Assembly: GCA_015680685.1 (NCBI GenBank)
Contig: MNCI01003306.1
Location: 610,070 to 674,069 of the forward strand
DNA length: 64,000 nt
DNA from: Gnetum montanum
Taxonomy: Eukaryota; Streptophyta; Gnetopsida; Gnetales; Gnetaceae
Reading direction: 5' to 3'
Part shown: positions 13,046 through 23,929 of the stretch, piece by piece
Layout: every line of letters begins with the position of its first letter
Position numbering within the stretch: the stretch's first letter is position 1
Notes under the pieces: model-generated
The model's input: the letters and a program-made list of their open reading frames with translations, nothing else
Told to the model about the DNA's origin: nothing
The model's database searches: none
Position numbers and translations under genes: made by a program

Positions 13046-13650
13046 CTATCGTGTTGAGGCTCTCGGCCTCACCTTGCGAAAGCAATAGTCTGCTTCATGA
13101 TGCCCAGGTTTCCCACAACACCTGCATCCATCAAGCCTACTCGCCTGGTTTTCCACACCATGAGTCAGGGTGGGATCCGCTCCAAGGTTCTCAAAAGTGA
13201 CCTGGAGGGTTTCCTCCCCCCTAGGGAGCTCCAACACAACCTTCTGGATGAGGTCGGTCTCCGATAGACTACACCAGACATAGAATCGTGCAAAGCCCAT
13301 TCTCTCCATCGACCGTGTGACATGGTCAAAGGCGATGAAGTCACCAAAAAAACCTGCAACCTCCGTCAGGAACTCGAGGTTCCAGAGCTTCCAGGGAATG
13401 CCACCCACCCGCACCCAGACTAGGGCTCGAGTGAACAAGTTGGCTTCTCGGTGTGCCCCAGGGTGCCACGGGGTCAAGGCGAGTCCCCGAGCCCCATAGA
13501 ACCATGGGCCACTGAGCAGCATAGAGTTTCGAGCCTGTAGGGAGGGGAGGACAAAGAAGAGCAGGTCCTCAGACAAGCTCCAAACATCGACATCACCAAC
13601 TTTCCATTCCTCCTTCGCCCACTAGCGGATAAGGTCCAGTCACGGGTGGG
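13046..13650 (-). pseudogene. LINE ORF1: DUF4283-like domain plus zinc knuckle
   Basis: On the minus strand the frame 13576-13046 reads through LLSGPWFYGARGLALTPWHP and LVWVRVGGIPWKLWN, both typical of the DUF4283 domain of plant LINE ORF1 proteins, which bind the element's RNA. It ends with CRCCGKPGHHEADYC, a CCHC-type knuckle with one extra residue before the last Cys compared with CX2CX4HX4C. The domain begins upstream of the first Met in this frame (W at about 13620), so the start is lost or shifted. Confidence 0.75.
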
Positions 13651-13837
13651 ACCCTCAAGAGATGAAACGGCCGATGAGGCTTCTCGCCATTGTTTGGACG
13701 CGTAGCAGCAAGGTGTGGTCGCTGCGGGAGTGGGCCGAGATGGCGCCAATCCCCAGCCCATTGGGTCCATCCTCAATGAAAGGGGCCACTGCGATAGCTG
13801 TGCCTATTCTCGCATCAACAACATTCGTAGTTTCTAC

Positions 13838-13995
13838 TATTGCTGTTGCTGCAGTTTATGCTGTGGTGGTTGTTGCTGTTGCTGCTACTGCTACTCCTAT
13901 TACTCCTGCTGCTGTTGCTCCCGCAATTATTGTGGTGGTTGTTGCTGCTGCTGCTGCTGCTGCAACTGTTGCGCCAGTTGCACCGGTTGTTGTTG
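13838..13995 (-). repeat. Imperfect (GTT/GCT) triplet repeat near the LINE 5' end
   Basis: Plus-strand triplets of gct, gtt, att and act type run for about 150 bases. On the minus strand they would encode Ala/Thr-rich sequence (runs such as TTTTGATGATVAAAAAAA). On the plus strand they give artificial poly-Leu or poly-Cys frames. Expansion within the LINE 5' region is likely. Confidence 0.7.
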
Positions 13996-14066
13996 TGCCT
14001 ACCATGTTGCCTCTGGTTCTTTCAATGCTAACTTGATCAAAGCATTCTTTTTTAGCTTGAAAGCCG

Positions 14067-14076
14067 CCACATGCTA
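14067..14076. repeat. LINE target-site duplication, right copy
   Basis: CCACATGCTA, identical to 7599-7608, directly beyond the LINE 5' end. The full-length 5' end and the exact repeat point to target-primed reverse transcription. Confidence 0.9.
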
Positions 14077-15077
14077 GTTTCAATGGCTAACTTCTGATGA
14101 ATTGCACATACCTCGTCCATTGAGAGGATTTTATTTTCTCTGGTGAGGCAGCTCATGTCCTAGTTGACCCTCACTAATTATTCTCTTAATTGATGAATTC
14201 TCTCCTCTAAGATGTTTTCCTACTTCTTTACAATGGTCAACCTCATGTTGTCAACAACAAGTTGTTTATTCTCCTCCTATACCGCAGTAAGTGCCTTAAC
14301 ATGTGCATAAGTTTGTGCTTTAGCTACAAGGGCATTTCATACCACTTTCCCCTTCTTAGTTACCAACTATTTATTCTACTTGATAAGGCTACTTATCAGC
14401 TCTATTCTGAATTATTCTATTTGGTCAGGTGCAACAAATTGAGTTGGATCTCTTCATTCAAGTCTTAATGTAATAGCAGTCCCTTCGTTGCCATAATCTC
14501 ATTTTCCATAATCTTAATTTAGCCATAGCTTTCTAGTTTCAGGATTAGATAACGTGGATAAATGTGCTAACCTTGTCCCTTTGTTGGGTATATTCAAAGC
14601 TTCTGCAATTGTCTTGATCAAGAATGAAACTAAGACTCCTCCAATGTTGATAATAGTTCCCTCTTCTTTGTTGTGCCAAAACTGATAAGTCTCTCCAAGG
14701 TACCATTCACCATTCTGTGATAGTGTTGGCCATAGCGGTGACACTTAGAGTTGCATCCTTACTGCTTCAGGAAAAAATTCCATGAACAAACCAAAGTTCA
14801 TCTCCATAATGACTGTGGTTAGGATGGATCTTTCTTGGAAAGAATGAAGGTAGTCCTATGACAACATGAGGTGTTTTCATGGCACTTGTGGTTTCTCTAC
14901 CTCTTCTTGTGCCAATTGTCTTATAGCAGGAGTGTCTTGATGAATCCTGAATGATTAGGCTTCCTACTCCTCATATTCCGATTCTTGTCCTTTAGTTTAG
15001 CCTCAACCTTGGCCTCTTAGTCATTTGCTTGTTCCTTGTGAAGGCCCTCCTTTCTCTCCTCCTCTTCTTGGGACCAT

Positions 15078-15241
15078 CTATAATCAATCAAGAATTGAAA
15101 TTACTAAGGTGTTCTCATATACTCTGAATAGTTCTATACCTTACTCATACCCTTAGTTTCATTAAGTTCTTAGACTATTAGGATTGCAAAGTTAGGAGAA
15201 TTTTCAAAAAGTAATCTCATAGGTGTTAATCTTTTTATTAC
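15078..15241 (-). other. Probable intron ahead of element E ORF2
   Basis: On the minus strand GAAGGGTAATAA at 15241 gives a GT donor and GATTATAG at 15078 gives an AG acceptor. The acceptor abuts the ORF2 ATG at 15077, exactly as in A, B and D. Splicing is inferred from conservation of both ends in four diverged copies; no transcript evidence is available. Confidence 0.5.
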
Positions 15242-15453
15242 CCTTCATAGTTATCTAATTTTTTTTATATATGGATCATATTAATAGTTATGGTTCTTTA
15301 AGAACATTATTTGAGTGTTTTGACATTAATATGATTGATTTTTCATTAAAAATTTCAACTTTTACTTTATACTTACCCTTAAAATACCTTCCGGTTTTTG
15401 AAAAATTGGTTTAGATTTTCGTCACTAGAAATCCAAACCCCATCTTCCACATC

Positions 15454-15531
15454 NNNNNNNNNNNNNNNNNNNNNNNNNNNNNNNNNNNNNNNNNNNNNNN
15501 NNNNNNNNNNNNNNNNNNNNNNNNNNNNNNN
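15454..15531. other. Sequence gap (78 unknown bases)
   Basis: This is a run of N in the leader region of element E ORF2. Its real length may differ. Confidence 0.98.
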
Positions 15532-15684
15532 CCTCCCCAATAACTAAGATAAGCATTCTGTGATCAAATATGTTCAAAAAGCACAAAAATAAGAGTGATA
15601 ACTATTAAGTTACAACTTGGGAAAGTTAGGAGGTTAGAGCTCAGATTAGAGAAGAAAATTCGAAAAATGGTCAAGAATTTCGAA

Positions 15685-16700
15685 GTGCCTGCTGATATAT
15701 ATAGCTTTTGTGGGACTCAACATCGAGGATCCAATATCAATGCTGATGAGCGGCTAGGTATCCCTACGCCCAACCATACGAATTACGAGCGTTCATGCAT
15801 CACTCGGTCGAAATCCGTAGACTATAAGCACTTAACATACATCATACTTCTAACCAGTGAAACCTTGGGTTAGAACGATCGTTGTCCTCCTAATCTCACT
15901 TGTCAAGTTCTATTTACGTTGGTTAAGTGAGATTAAGGCTAATGATTTTTTTATCTTTTTAATTATCTTTTCAGTGACTAATTATCTTGGAAAATAAGGA
16001 TAGAATATTAATTAATCTAAAATTATCCTAATCTAAATCTTAACTATTCCTAACATAAGTATCTGGTCCCATCTTCCGAGCATGTACTGATCATCTCCTA
16101 ACACTTCTAGGTTACCAAACGTTAAGCGTCACTGGGCTTACCAAGTGTTTGGATTACGTTTGAGATGGTCGTACTTATGGCCTTAACGAACTACGAATAA
16201 ACAATAACAATTAAAATTATAATAATGAAAACATAAGTAATTAACAAGTAACTAATAAAGCATAAACATATTAAACTATTAAATGCATAAAATAACTAAG
16301 TCCAAATGCTGCAAGGATTGCTTGAACAGTTCATCTTTATTGTCATCACGCCAATGGACTCAAATACATCAGCGCTCGAATAAAGAGCCGCTCACTTTTC
16401 TTACACCTGTTGCGGGCACTTGGAAAATATTCTATCTCTTGCAGGAACAAACTGCAAGAGCTTCGCTACAACTACTCAAAAAGATACCTAAATGAGGCTG
16501 AAGGCCCTCTTATTTATAGGCCAGGAAAGGTGGCTGCGTAAATGGGGCCACGTCGACGTAGGGTGGCTATGTCGACGGGCCCGCGTTAATGCTGCCACGT
16601 ATATGTGGCCCCCTATACACGGCCCAGTCGACGCATTGACTAAATGACACTTCATCAAATGCAAACCCAATATTGGAGCCCTAGAAATTTCACTTTTCAT
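15685..16700 (-). promoter_or_regulatory. Element E internal promoter-like segment, split by solo LTR 2
   Basis: Outside the inserted LTR, the minus strand reads ccaatattgggtttgcattg, then gatattggatcc, then agctatatatatcagc (about 15702-15717). This is colinear with the internal GATATC-type motifs plus TATA of A (27225-27290) and B (43330-43430). It lies about 450-600 bases ahead of the ORF2 ATG, not counting the LTR. Confidence 0.5.
15744..16657 (-). mobile_element. Solo LTR 2 (same subfamily as solo LTR 1), minus orientation
   Basis: It begins TGATGAGCGG and ends CTTCATCA, flanked by the target duplication aatgc (15739-15743 and 16658-16662). A reversed TATA (tatttatag) lies near 16510. 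The promoter side holds GTCGACG/CGTCGAC motifs (16553-16635), like the GTTGATG/CATCAAC motifs of solo LTR 1 and unlike the GATATC type of A-F. It is inserted within the internal promoter-like segment of element E. Confidence 0.9.
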
Positions 16701-16978
16701 GAGGGTTTGATGGAAAAAATTAATTCTTTTGGATATTTGGAAGGTTTTAAGGTTACTCAGAGGGCTTGGATGATAAAAATATGCTTATTTTTGTCAAAAA
16801 TTTGTTATTAGAAGTTCATAAATAAAAAAGCTCAAGCTATGAAACTTCGTAAGCTAGGTAAGAAGAGTAATGAATTCATATTTTTAGAACGAATAGTGTA
16901 AATGATATGGAAAGTATTTATTGATGTTTGGAAGGTTCAAGATGATGTGGAATTTCTTGGAAGGTATAAGATACAATA

Positions 16979-17041
16979 GAATTACAAGTGGATCCTCCCC
17001 AAAGCAAACTCTTGCCCTTAATGCACTTGTATAACCACACC
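16979..17041 (-). other. Conserved spacer block, element E copy (possible structured RNA)
   Basis: On the minus strand the core reads TGCTTTGGGGAGGATCC. It is flanked by ttatacaag on one side and cttgtaat on the other, which can pair. Equivalent blocks occur in A (26858-26918), B (42960-43020), C (60807-60865) and D (62533-62592). Confidence 0.7.
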
Positions 17042-17460
17042 TAGAAGTGCCCTTAAGCACTCAAGGAGTTGAATGTAACACATACCTAGTTAGCAAAACA
17101 CACATGTTAGTACCACCAAATTTGGAAAATAACACTATGTTACATAAAATCAAAAGTTATGACTATTCAAATAGTGAGATGAGATTGACTTAGAAGGGAT
17201 TTCAAAAATTGGGACATGAGGTGTCTTACCATAGGCATAATGAATTCTTATGTTTTATTAGTGGTTAAAGTAATCACTAACCTTTTTGTCCAAGATTAAA
17301 ACCCAGTCCAAATCACATTCCAGTGACATGACATCGTTTCATCTCTTGGAATTACAATTGTAAGAATATCAATGTTGCAAGGAGTATTATCACTTGGCGT
17401 ATTGTCCAAGGAAGGAGTTTTATCCATGGCACTTTGTGTTTTTTTTTAAAATTTCTGAGA

Positions 17461-17505
17461 AACCACCTACCTTTAGGCTTGGATAACATGTCTTTTCAAT
17501 GGAAC
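17461..17505 (-). other. Conserved spacer hairpin motif, element E copy
   Basis: On the minus strand it reads AAAGACATGTTATCCAAGCC then taaaggtaggtggtt. This matches the motif GACATGNNACCCATGCCTAAAGG of A, B and D. The short hairpin GCCTA-AAGG-TAGGT can form with one G-T pair. Confidence 0.6.
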
Positions 17506-18589
17506 CCCCAAAAATTTATTTTGTGCTTTTTTATTTTTATTTGTATCAACTTTTTTGAGGTAGCACTTATTTTCCTCTTATTTCCATTTTTCATTAAATC
17601 TACAAGGATATAATACAACCTTAGCAACATGATAGAATTCACAAAACTAATCCAAAAGAATCCACAAATTCCCTTGATGTCACACCCTTTACATTCCCTC
17701 TTGGTTCCTCACTTTTCTGTCTAGGCATAATGCTCACAAGTTTATTCTTACTTGTATGATGAAAAAGAATATCATTATGGTCATGGTAAGAACCACTTAT
17801 TAATGGAATGGGTGGATAGATGGTGTGGGCTCACTATTCAAATAATCAGTTCCTTATAACTTGATAACATAGAAAAATTTTCACCTTATTGGACTACATC
17901 TTGCCTTTATTTATAATGTCTTACTAGTGGTCAAAAATATTTACAAAGGGTCTAAAAACAAGGTATGAAACAAATGAAAAAGATAGTGAAAATGGTGAAA
18001 AGTATAAAGAATGAAAAATGTTAAAAGAGTATAAAATGTGAATGAACTAAAAGATATTAAAGAATGTCAAAAATTTAACAAATGAAAAGTATCAAAGATT
18101 GTGAAAGAGTGAAAAGAATTGTAAAACAAAAAATGAAAAAGCACTTGTTAATTCTAGAATCAAAGTAAGGCATCTCCCCCACAACTAAAATCATGGGCGA
18201 GTGTTTGGAAAATTCTCCCTAGATCTCCTAGATCGTACACTCTAGGTGGTTCACTTACCATTTTTATTGACTTAATTGTTTGATTATTATCCTATGTGAT
18301 CTTGATGGTAGTTGAGTTTTTATTGTTTAAGTCCCTATTTTCTTTTCCTTTTGGTGTATGATTATGAGTTATTAATTTCATTGTTGGATCCTTAGTTGAA
18401 GTCATCTTCTTAGAATGGGAGTTAATAACTAGATTAGACTGTTCCATGCATCATTTGGGTAATTTTTGGTTCTCAGTTAGTGGTCATAGGGTGTCTTTTA
18501 GTTTTGTGCCTCCTACTCTTTCTTTTGCTTACATTTTTCCTTCACTGTTATGGACTATTGTGGTGACTGTGTTAGCATTTTGATGTATC

Positions 18590-21500
18590 GGTCCACTGTT
18601 GCACCCTTTACTTTCAGTAGTAATGCATGGAATCTATTACATATGTATGGCTCCATGCACGTCTTCTTTAGAGACCTCAATAGATAGATCCCTCATACTC
18701 AGCTTAGCATCAATTGTGATAAGCCATGCTCTCCGCATGATAATTGGAAATTCCTTATCAACATCTTTCAAGTCAATTACTAGAAAATCTGTTGGATAAG
18801 ACCACCCAATGATAGTGGTCCCTATATCGTCTATTTGTCCCAAAGGAATGGCGACAGACTGATTTACAAGCTTCAATTTGATGTTGCACTCTTTCAATGG
18901 TGGTAGGTTCCATGCTTGATAGGTTTCATAGGAGATCAAATTTACCCCAGAACTTGAGTCTAATAGAGCTTTTCAAGGAATATTTATATCTACTCGTAGA
19001 TAAATGAAACGAATTCTTGAATCAATTCTCTTCTTAGGGAATGGTCCTGCATAATCTAATCTATGGAAATTTTAGTGAGCATGATAGTTTGTGTGTTTTG
19101 ATTGGATGATGATGGAATCTTGTTGATTGTAAGAGAATATATGGTAGGGAAATTTGGTCTTGATGAAGCTCTAATTCTACCATATTTTTTAGGACTTGTC
19201 CTAAAGAAAGGATGTTTCTTCATTTGACCCTTAGTGTTACTAGTAGACTTATCTATTTAAATGTTCACTACCTATGTAGCTTTCCTTTGTTGTGGTTATG
19301 CCATCAATTCCCCTTGCATCATGAGTGGTGGCACTAGTGGTAAAGGGTTTGAATTTTGATTTGAAAAATCAGCTGCTTGTGGATGTATGTATGAGTCTGA
19401 GTTGGTCCTTGGTGGCATCGATTGGTGGTATTCTGGTGAATAATACTATGGAGTCTGGACAATTGCATTCATTGGTAAGATTGGACATTGGACATAGTAT
19501 CCATAAGGATCAAGTTGTTGATATGGATATTATTGCCTTGGTGGTTTCATGGCCCATGTTTGCAGTTGCTACCACTACTGCTGGTATTGCTCTTGTGGTT
19601 GAGGCTAGGCTTCTCTTGGTTAATAGGTTGGCTAAAAAGGTTGCTTGATATTACCTTGAGGATAAGGAAGTCTTATGGGTCCCTATTTTTTTACGAAGCT
19701 TGGATTAAGTGCATATACCCCAAATTCTTCCAAGTAGGCCATAACAAGACAACATCCTTGAGGATGTTCATATTGGTGCACCTTGCATCCTTCCTCTTCC
19801 TCTAAGCTAGATTTAGTATACCCTTTAATGGTAGCAACTTTTTCTTTTTACTTGTAACTATCTCATTCATAATCTCTTTTCTTCTTCTTTCTCTTGCCCT
19901 TGTTCAATGCTTGTTCAATCTTTTCCTCCATGATCTTTAGGATTGTAGTGAACTTTTTGTCCACTAAACCCTAGAATCTCTCTACAATAGCTATTATATT
20001 ATTGACTGATTTTTGAATAGGTAGAGTCTTTTGCTGAATGGCCTGATCCAAGTTTTCCTCCTCTTATGTATTACATACTCATGCATTTCTCTTACAAATT
20101 GATGGATTTTTTTGTACTCTTCAATTGATTCCCTCTTTCGTAGCTCACCTTCCTCTTTTTCCACTTGCTTAATTAGTTTTTAAATGCGACGGATGGTCAT
20201 TTTCAATAATCTTCCTTGGGCATAAACCCCAAGGGTTTCTCTGGTTTTTCACCACAACCCATCTACAATGTGCCTAAGTTATTCCTTTGATGAAAATCCA
20301 TGGCCTAGGCTCCTATGTAGCAATGAATAATATCTTCCCATTGCCGCATCAAGGGTCTCATGAGTCCCTTGTTTCCATCCCTGGATTTGTTATCTTAAAT
20401 TTGACACCTGTGAATAGGTTTGATACTTGTCATTAAAGATTTCAAGCATGGTACTCCAATGTTTGATAGATTTAGGTTCCAATGACCTATACTAGCTCTT
20501 TGCCTCCTTCACAAGTATTCTAGGAAACAACTTCAATTTTTGCCAATCAATCTCTATGTTTTGGAGGTCACAGGCATCATGGAAAGCTTAAAGGTGATGA
20601 TCTGGATCAACGTTGTAGCCACCTTCAACTCTTGGCATATTGTTCATGTTTAGCCATTTGATTTCATGTGCCTAGTTGGTATGTAGAAATCTTCCTAGAT
20701 ATTTATCATGCTTTAGGTTTCCATAAGGTGTTCATCATTGTGGTTAAGTTTGTATGCTCTATTGTTATAATGATCCCTTTTGTGCTCATATCTCTCTTGA
20801 TCCTCTCTTTGCTGTCTTCATCTCCTTCATTTAGGTTCTTCATCTTCTATATTAGAGTGCTATGAATATCAGTCATGATGACCATGAGTTCTCATTTCAT
20901 CTTTATCATAGTCCCAATACTTGTGTCACCTCCTATTAGAGTCCTCCAACAATCGTGATGAGGCAGATGAGGTAGCATGAGAACAGTGTCAGCTTGTTCT
21001 CCTGTCATGACTCTTATATGATTCTTTGTAGGATTTGGCAGGAACCCTTGGCCTTGAGTCTCGCTTATACCTTGATTCAATAGCCTTCCCCTTAGGTGTA
21101 TCTGCTATAGTGGAAAGAAGTTGTCCTTTGACAAGTTCTTCAAGTCTAATAATAGGCATTTTTAAGGCTCCTCATGGTTTTGGTGGAGTTGCTCTAAAAT
21201 AAATGCATCTACATCAAGTTCTTCCAAGATAACAAAAGTGTTGGCTTGCTTCCCTTTGCTGTGTATATGTTTGATCTCCATGGTAGCATCTCTCCTCATT
21301 TGCTACTTTGTGGATTCGTAGGGCCTGGTCATGTGTTGAGTCACATAATACCCTTCCTGGATTTGGTCCAAATGCATTCCCCTTAGGGCAATTTTGAGCA
21401 TGTTAAGTGCTGCACATTCTAGAGGTAGGACTATGTTGCCTTGCATGTCTTTCCATCTTAGTTGATTATCCTAATGGAAGATGAAAGTGATGTCTAGATG

Positions 21501-21629
21501 GTAAGGATTAGTGTGAGCATCAGTGATTCTTATCTACATTAGCATCCCCCATTCTTCTATATCAATGATTCTATCATTACTTCTTTTTGTCTCCTTGGAA
21601 AGTGATTTTTGATGTTTGTTTGAAGCCAT
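18590..21629 (-). pseudogene. Element E gag-protease polyprotein (degenerate)
   Basis: The start ATG at 21629 reads MASNKHQKSLSKETKRS. The N-terminal part (NQLRWKDMQGNIVLPLECAA) matches element C. The capsid part follows (about 20650-20200), with segments equivalent to HLQAFHDAC and RSLEPKSIKHWSTM. The zinc-knuckle region near 19780 reads CKVHQYEHPQGC, so the second Cys is replaced by His. The retropepsin part near 18966-18637 has ALLDSSSGVNLIS, where the catalytic DSG of element C is DSS, and the second motif FPIIMRRAWL. Stops interrupt several parts. No reverse transcriptase follows; the sequence runs straight into the noncoding spacer. Confidence 0.75.
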
Positions 21630-21747
21630 ATTTTATATTTTTAAACATTATGTGTTAAGTGTGCTTTTCTTATGGTTGTAAGGTTTGACCTTGTGCTTTA
21701 GATACAACGAACTTTGGGAAATCGATTACTAAGCATACATTGATGTG

Positions 21748-21765
21748 TCCCTGACAATGATGCCA
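21748..21765 (-). other. Element E primer binding site (tRNA-Asp type, diverged)
   Basis: On the minus strand it reads TGGCATCATTGTCAGGGA, one base inside the 5' LTR. The intact form in element C (52894-52911) is an exact complement of the 3' end of plant tRNA-Asp. Here five of the 18 bases differ. Confidence 0.75.
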
Positions 21766-21766
21766 A

Positions 21767-22675
21767 TGATGAGTGGTGGAGTAATCCAACACCTAACCAT
21801 ACGAGATATGAGTGTTCATGCATAGCCCAGTTGAATTATATGGACAAGGTAATGTAATTATGCTAGTAATTGATTTAATTTTGCAATCATTGTCTTCCCA
21901 CGTGAGCTAGCAAAATCAATCCATATGGTTTAACTCACGGTGAAGTGTATGATGTGTTGATGTTGCAGGGCCATATTGCTCCTAGTAAACATAAAGTAAA
22001 TGGAATGGTTCCTAAATCTAAGTGACAATAAACAAATCTAATCTAGCCTATGCAATGAGCATCCAGTCTTAACCTTCCATTTATACCTTGGACTTCATGA
22101 AACTACTAATGGGGTTACCAAGTACCTCACTACTGGGTGTACCAAGTGATAGTACTATTGGGTTACCAAGTAGCTGCACTTAAGTGCTTGAGATCAATCG
22201 TACTCATTCTACTTAGCAACAGTAATGATAAAATGCATAGAAAGTAAATTAGTAGCTAGAGAAAATAGTAAACATTAAGCTAAGTCAAAGCAAGAAAATT
22301 ATTCTACGTGCAAATAGTAAAAACTAAGGGATGCTACAATGATGCAAAGTAATCTCGATCTTTATTTTCATGCATGAAACGTGTCCAAGTACATTCCACT
22401 TGAATAAAGACTCCATTTAATTACTAAACATCACATTGTGGACATACACTTCTAAGTGCTAAGTGCTAAAATCAAGAAAATAAACAGACAAAATTTCACT
22501 CAGTGTGAAATGAAACTATATGTGGACCATGTGCCTTGTTGTATCTATAGGCCTGCATACATCTATGATATCGAATATCCAACATCATAGCTTATGCCCC
22601 AATATTGGGTACATGATATCGTGGCTTCGATATTAGATACTTGATATCATAGCTAATCAAAATTTGGATTTATCG
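21767..22675 (-). repeat. Element E, 5' LTR (minus orientation)
   Basis: It begins TGATGAGTGG on the plus strand and ends ggatttatcg, colinear with 5772-6670. The promoter side (22570-22650) is rich in gatatc motifs. The primer binding site adjoins it on the left, which makes this the upstream LTR. Confidence 0.85.
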
Positions 22676-22680
22676 AGTAT

Positions 22681-22986
22681 GGAATAAATTCCATATGCTT
22701 AATGAAATTAAGAAAACTAACAATTTGTTGCTCAACTCCTTGAAAAATCAATGAAAGATTACATAGGTCAACAAAACATGAAACTTTACAATATTCTTTA
22801 GATTGGGTTTCAAAATCTACTATCCATTTACAAATGATCAATACTATATGCTTATGTATAAGTTATCCTATATTTAAAGCATGTTGCACCATTAAAGTAT
22901 CACCTAGCTTAATAAGCAAAAGAAATGAGAATAGTAGCTAGTATGAATGACTTGAATATTGTGTTTTTATATCACAATTTAACTAT
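22681..22986. other. Short AT-rich interval between elements E and A
   Basis: About 300 bases of unassigned DNA. The open frames here are short and show no family features. Confidence 0.5.
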
Positions 22987-22991
22987 GAAAC

Positions 22992-23785
22992 TGATGAGTC
23001 ATGTTTTGGGCAACCATGATATCGCGTACGTGATATCGCAACCTACCACTAGTTCTATAAATAAGAGGCGGCTCTCCCTTGTTTTGGATCTAGATTTAGT
23101 TCCTTAGCGAAGCTCTGGCAATTTTTCCCTTCCAGAGATAGAACAATTTCCCAGTGTTTGCCCGCAGTGTGGTGATTGTAATTGTACGGCATCCTTTATT
23201 CGAGTGTGATGTACTTGGACACGCACATGATCGAAAATAAAGATTGAGATTAATTCATCATTGCAGCATTCACTTAGTTTAATTAATTATTCATTTAATT
23301 GTTATTTATTGCTTTCTTAGTTAATCTCTCTCACCCTTATCTCATGTTAACGCAGAATGAGTACGACTTAATCACGAGCATTTAAGTGTGACTACTTGGT
23401 AACCCAGTAGCGTACCTAGGCCATGCGCTTGGTAATCCGAGTGGTAGTCGTGCACGAAGTCCAAGATGTGTACGGATGATTAAGGAACAGATGCTCATCG
23501 CACTTAGGCTAGTTTAGACTCTCTTACCCTTTCCTCTTAGCTTAGCAAATATTACTTTCCATTGCCTTCAGGAGTAGCATTAGATTAGAAACACATCATA
23601 CACCTCACTCTAGACTAAACCATACGTGACAAAGCTAATACTAGTCTAGGTGGGAAGACAGCGAACTGCGACCTATGGCTAACTATCTAGGTGCCACAAC
23701 TAGTCCGTCTGCGGAGTTTAACTGGATCGTGAGTGTAACGCTCGTATTCATATGGTTGAGTGTAGGGGTACCTCGTCACTCATCA
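22992..23785 (+). repeat. Element A, 5' LTR
   Basis: TGATGAGTCATG ... ACTCATCA. A near-palindrome with two GATATCG half sites lies at 23018-23040, the TATA box TATAAATA at 23056-23063, and an AATAAAG polyadenylation-type signal near 23237. The transcription start is therefore expected near 23090, with the repeat (R) region ending after the signal. Confidence 0.93.
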
Positions 23786-23786
23786 T

Positions 23787-23804
23787 TGGCGCAGTTGCTG
23801 GGGA
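23787..23804 (+). other. Element A primer binding site (tRNA-Asp)
   Basis: TGGCGCAGTTGCTGGGGA is one base inside the LTR and has two mismatches to the tRNA-Asp complement found intact in element C. Confidence 0.85.
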
Positions 23805-23929
23805 CAGTGCTAGTTATCTAAATTAGTTATATCATACAAGGTCGTTGTATAGGACTTAACAATATATCTCTTAGGAAGAAGAAATAATTATAAAAAGTCA
23901 CATGCAAATTCACACACAATTTCACAACA

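Larger units (their letters stand above)
7609..14066 (-). mobile_element. Plant L1-type LINE inserted in element E ORF2
   Basis: The LINE lies on the minus strand, with its 3' A tail at 7609-7618 (plus-strand T run) and its 5' end at 14066. The 10-base target duplication CCACATGCTA occurs at 7599-7608 and 14067-14076. Joining the flanks restores the ORF2 coding stretch seen in B near 45955-46000. On the minus strand the order is an Ala/Thr-type triplet tract, ORF1 with a DUF4283-like domain and zinc knuckle (13650-13046), endonuclease (about 12116-11790), reverse transcriptase (about 11030-10400), zf-RVT-like domain (about 9760-9440) and a long GC-rich 3' part. It is far more GC-rich than its surroundings. 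Frames carry stops and one catalytic residue is changed, so it is inactive. Confidence 0.92.
6873..15077 (-). pseudogene. Element E ORF2, interrupted by the LINE and internally deleted
   Basis: The start at 15077 (ATGGTCCCAAGAAGAGG) aligns with ORF2 starts of A, B and D, directly after an intron acceptor. The first part (14514-14744) encodes the conserved WYLGETYQFWHNKEEG segment of the plant-transposon-protein-like domain. The frame then jumps from the segment ending near RKLWLN to the later coiled-coil region, so about 1 kb present in A and B is missing. The coiled-coil part is cut at 14067/7608 by the LINE and continues leftward to a stop at 6873-6875, matching the MEEPP-type tail of A and B. 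It contains many stops and no intact protein. Confidence 0.7.
5772..22675 (-). mobile_element. Element E: Ty3/gypsy Tat/Athila-like retrotransposon without RT, interrupted
   Basis: Two LTRs of about 900 bases (5772-6670 and 21767-22675) bound the element. It is flanked by ggtat (5767-5771) and agtat (22676-22680), a target duplication with one mismatch. On the minus strand the order is LTR, primer binding site (21748-21765), gag-protease (about 21629-18590), spacer, internal promoter-like segment, intron, ORF2 (15077-6873), polypurine tract (6671-6682), LTR. It is broken by a LINE (7609-14066) and a solo LTR (15744-16657). A run of unknown bases lies at 15454-15531. I see no reverse transcriptase, RNase H or integrase anywhere in it. 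The target-duplication mismatch, the many stops and two later insertions make it one of the older copies here. Confidence 0.85.

Noticed and set aside
13662-14083. Leu-, Cys-, Val- or Ala-rich frames (for example 13840-14031 and 13715-14077)
   Set aside because: They are readings of an imperfect triplet repeat; the minus-strand reading starts in host element sequence beyond the LINE border.
19325-19805. Plus-strand frames of about 105 codons
   Set aside because: They are antisense shadows of the element E gag region, which is coded on the minus strand.
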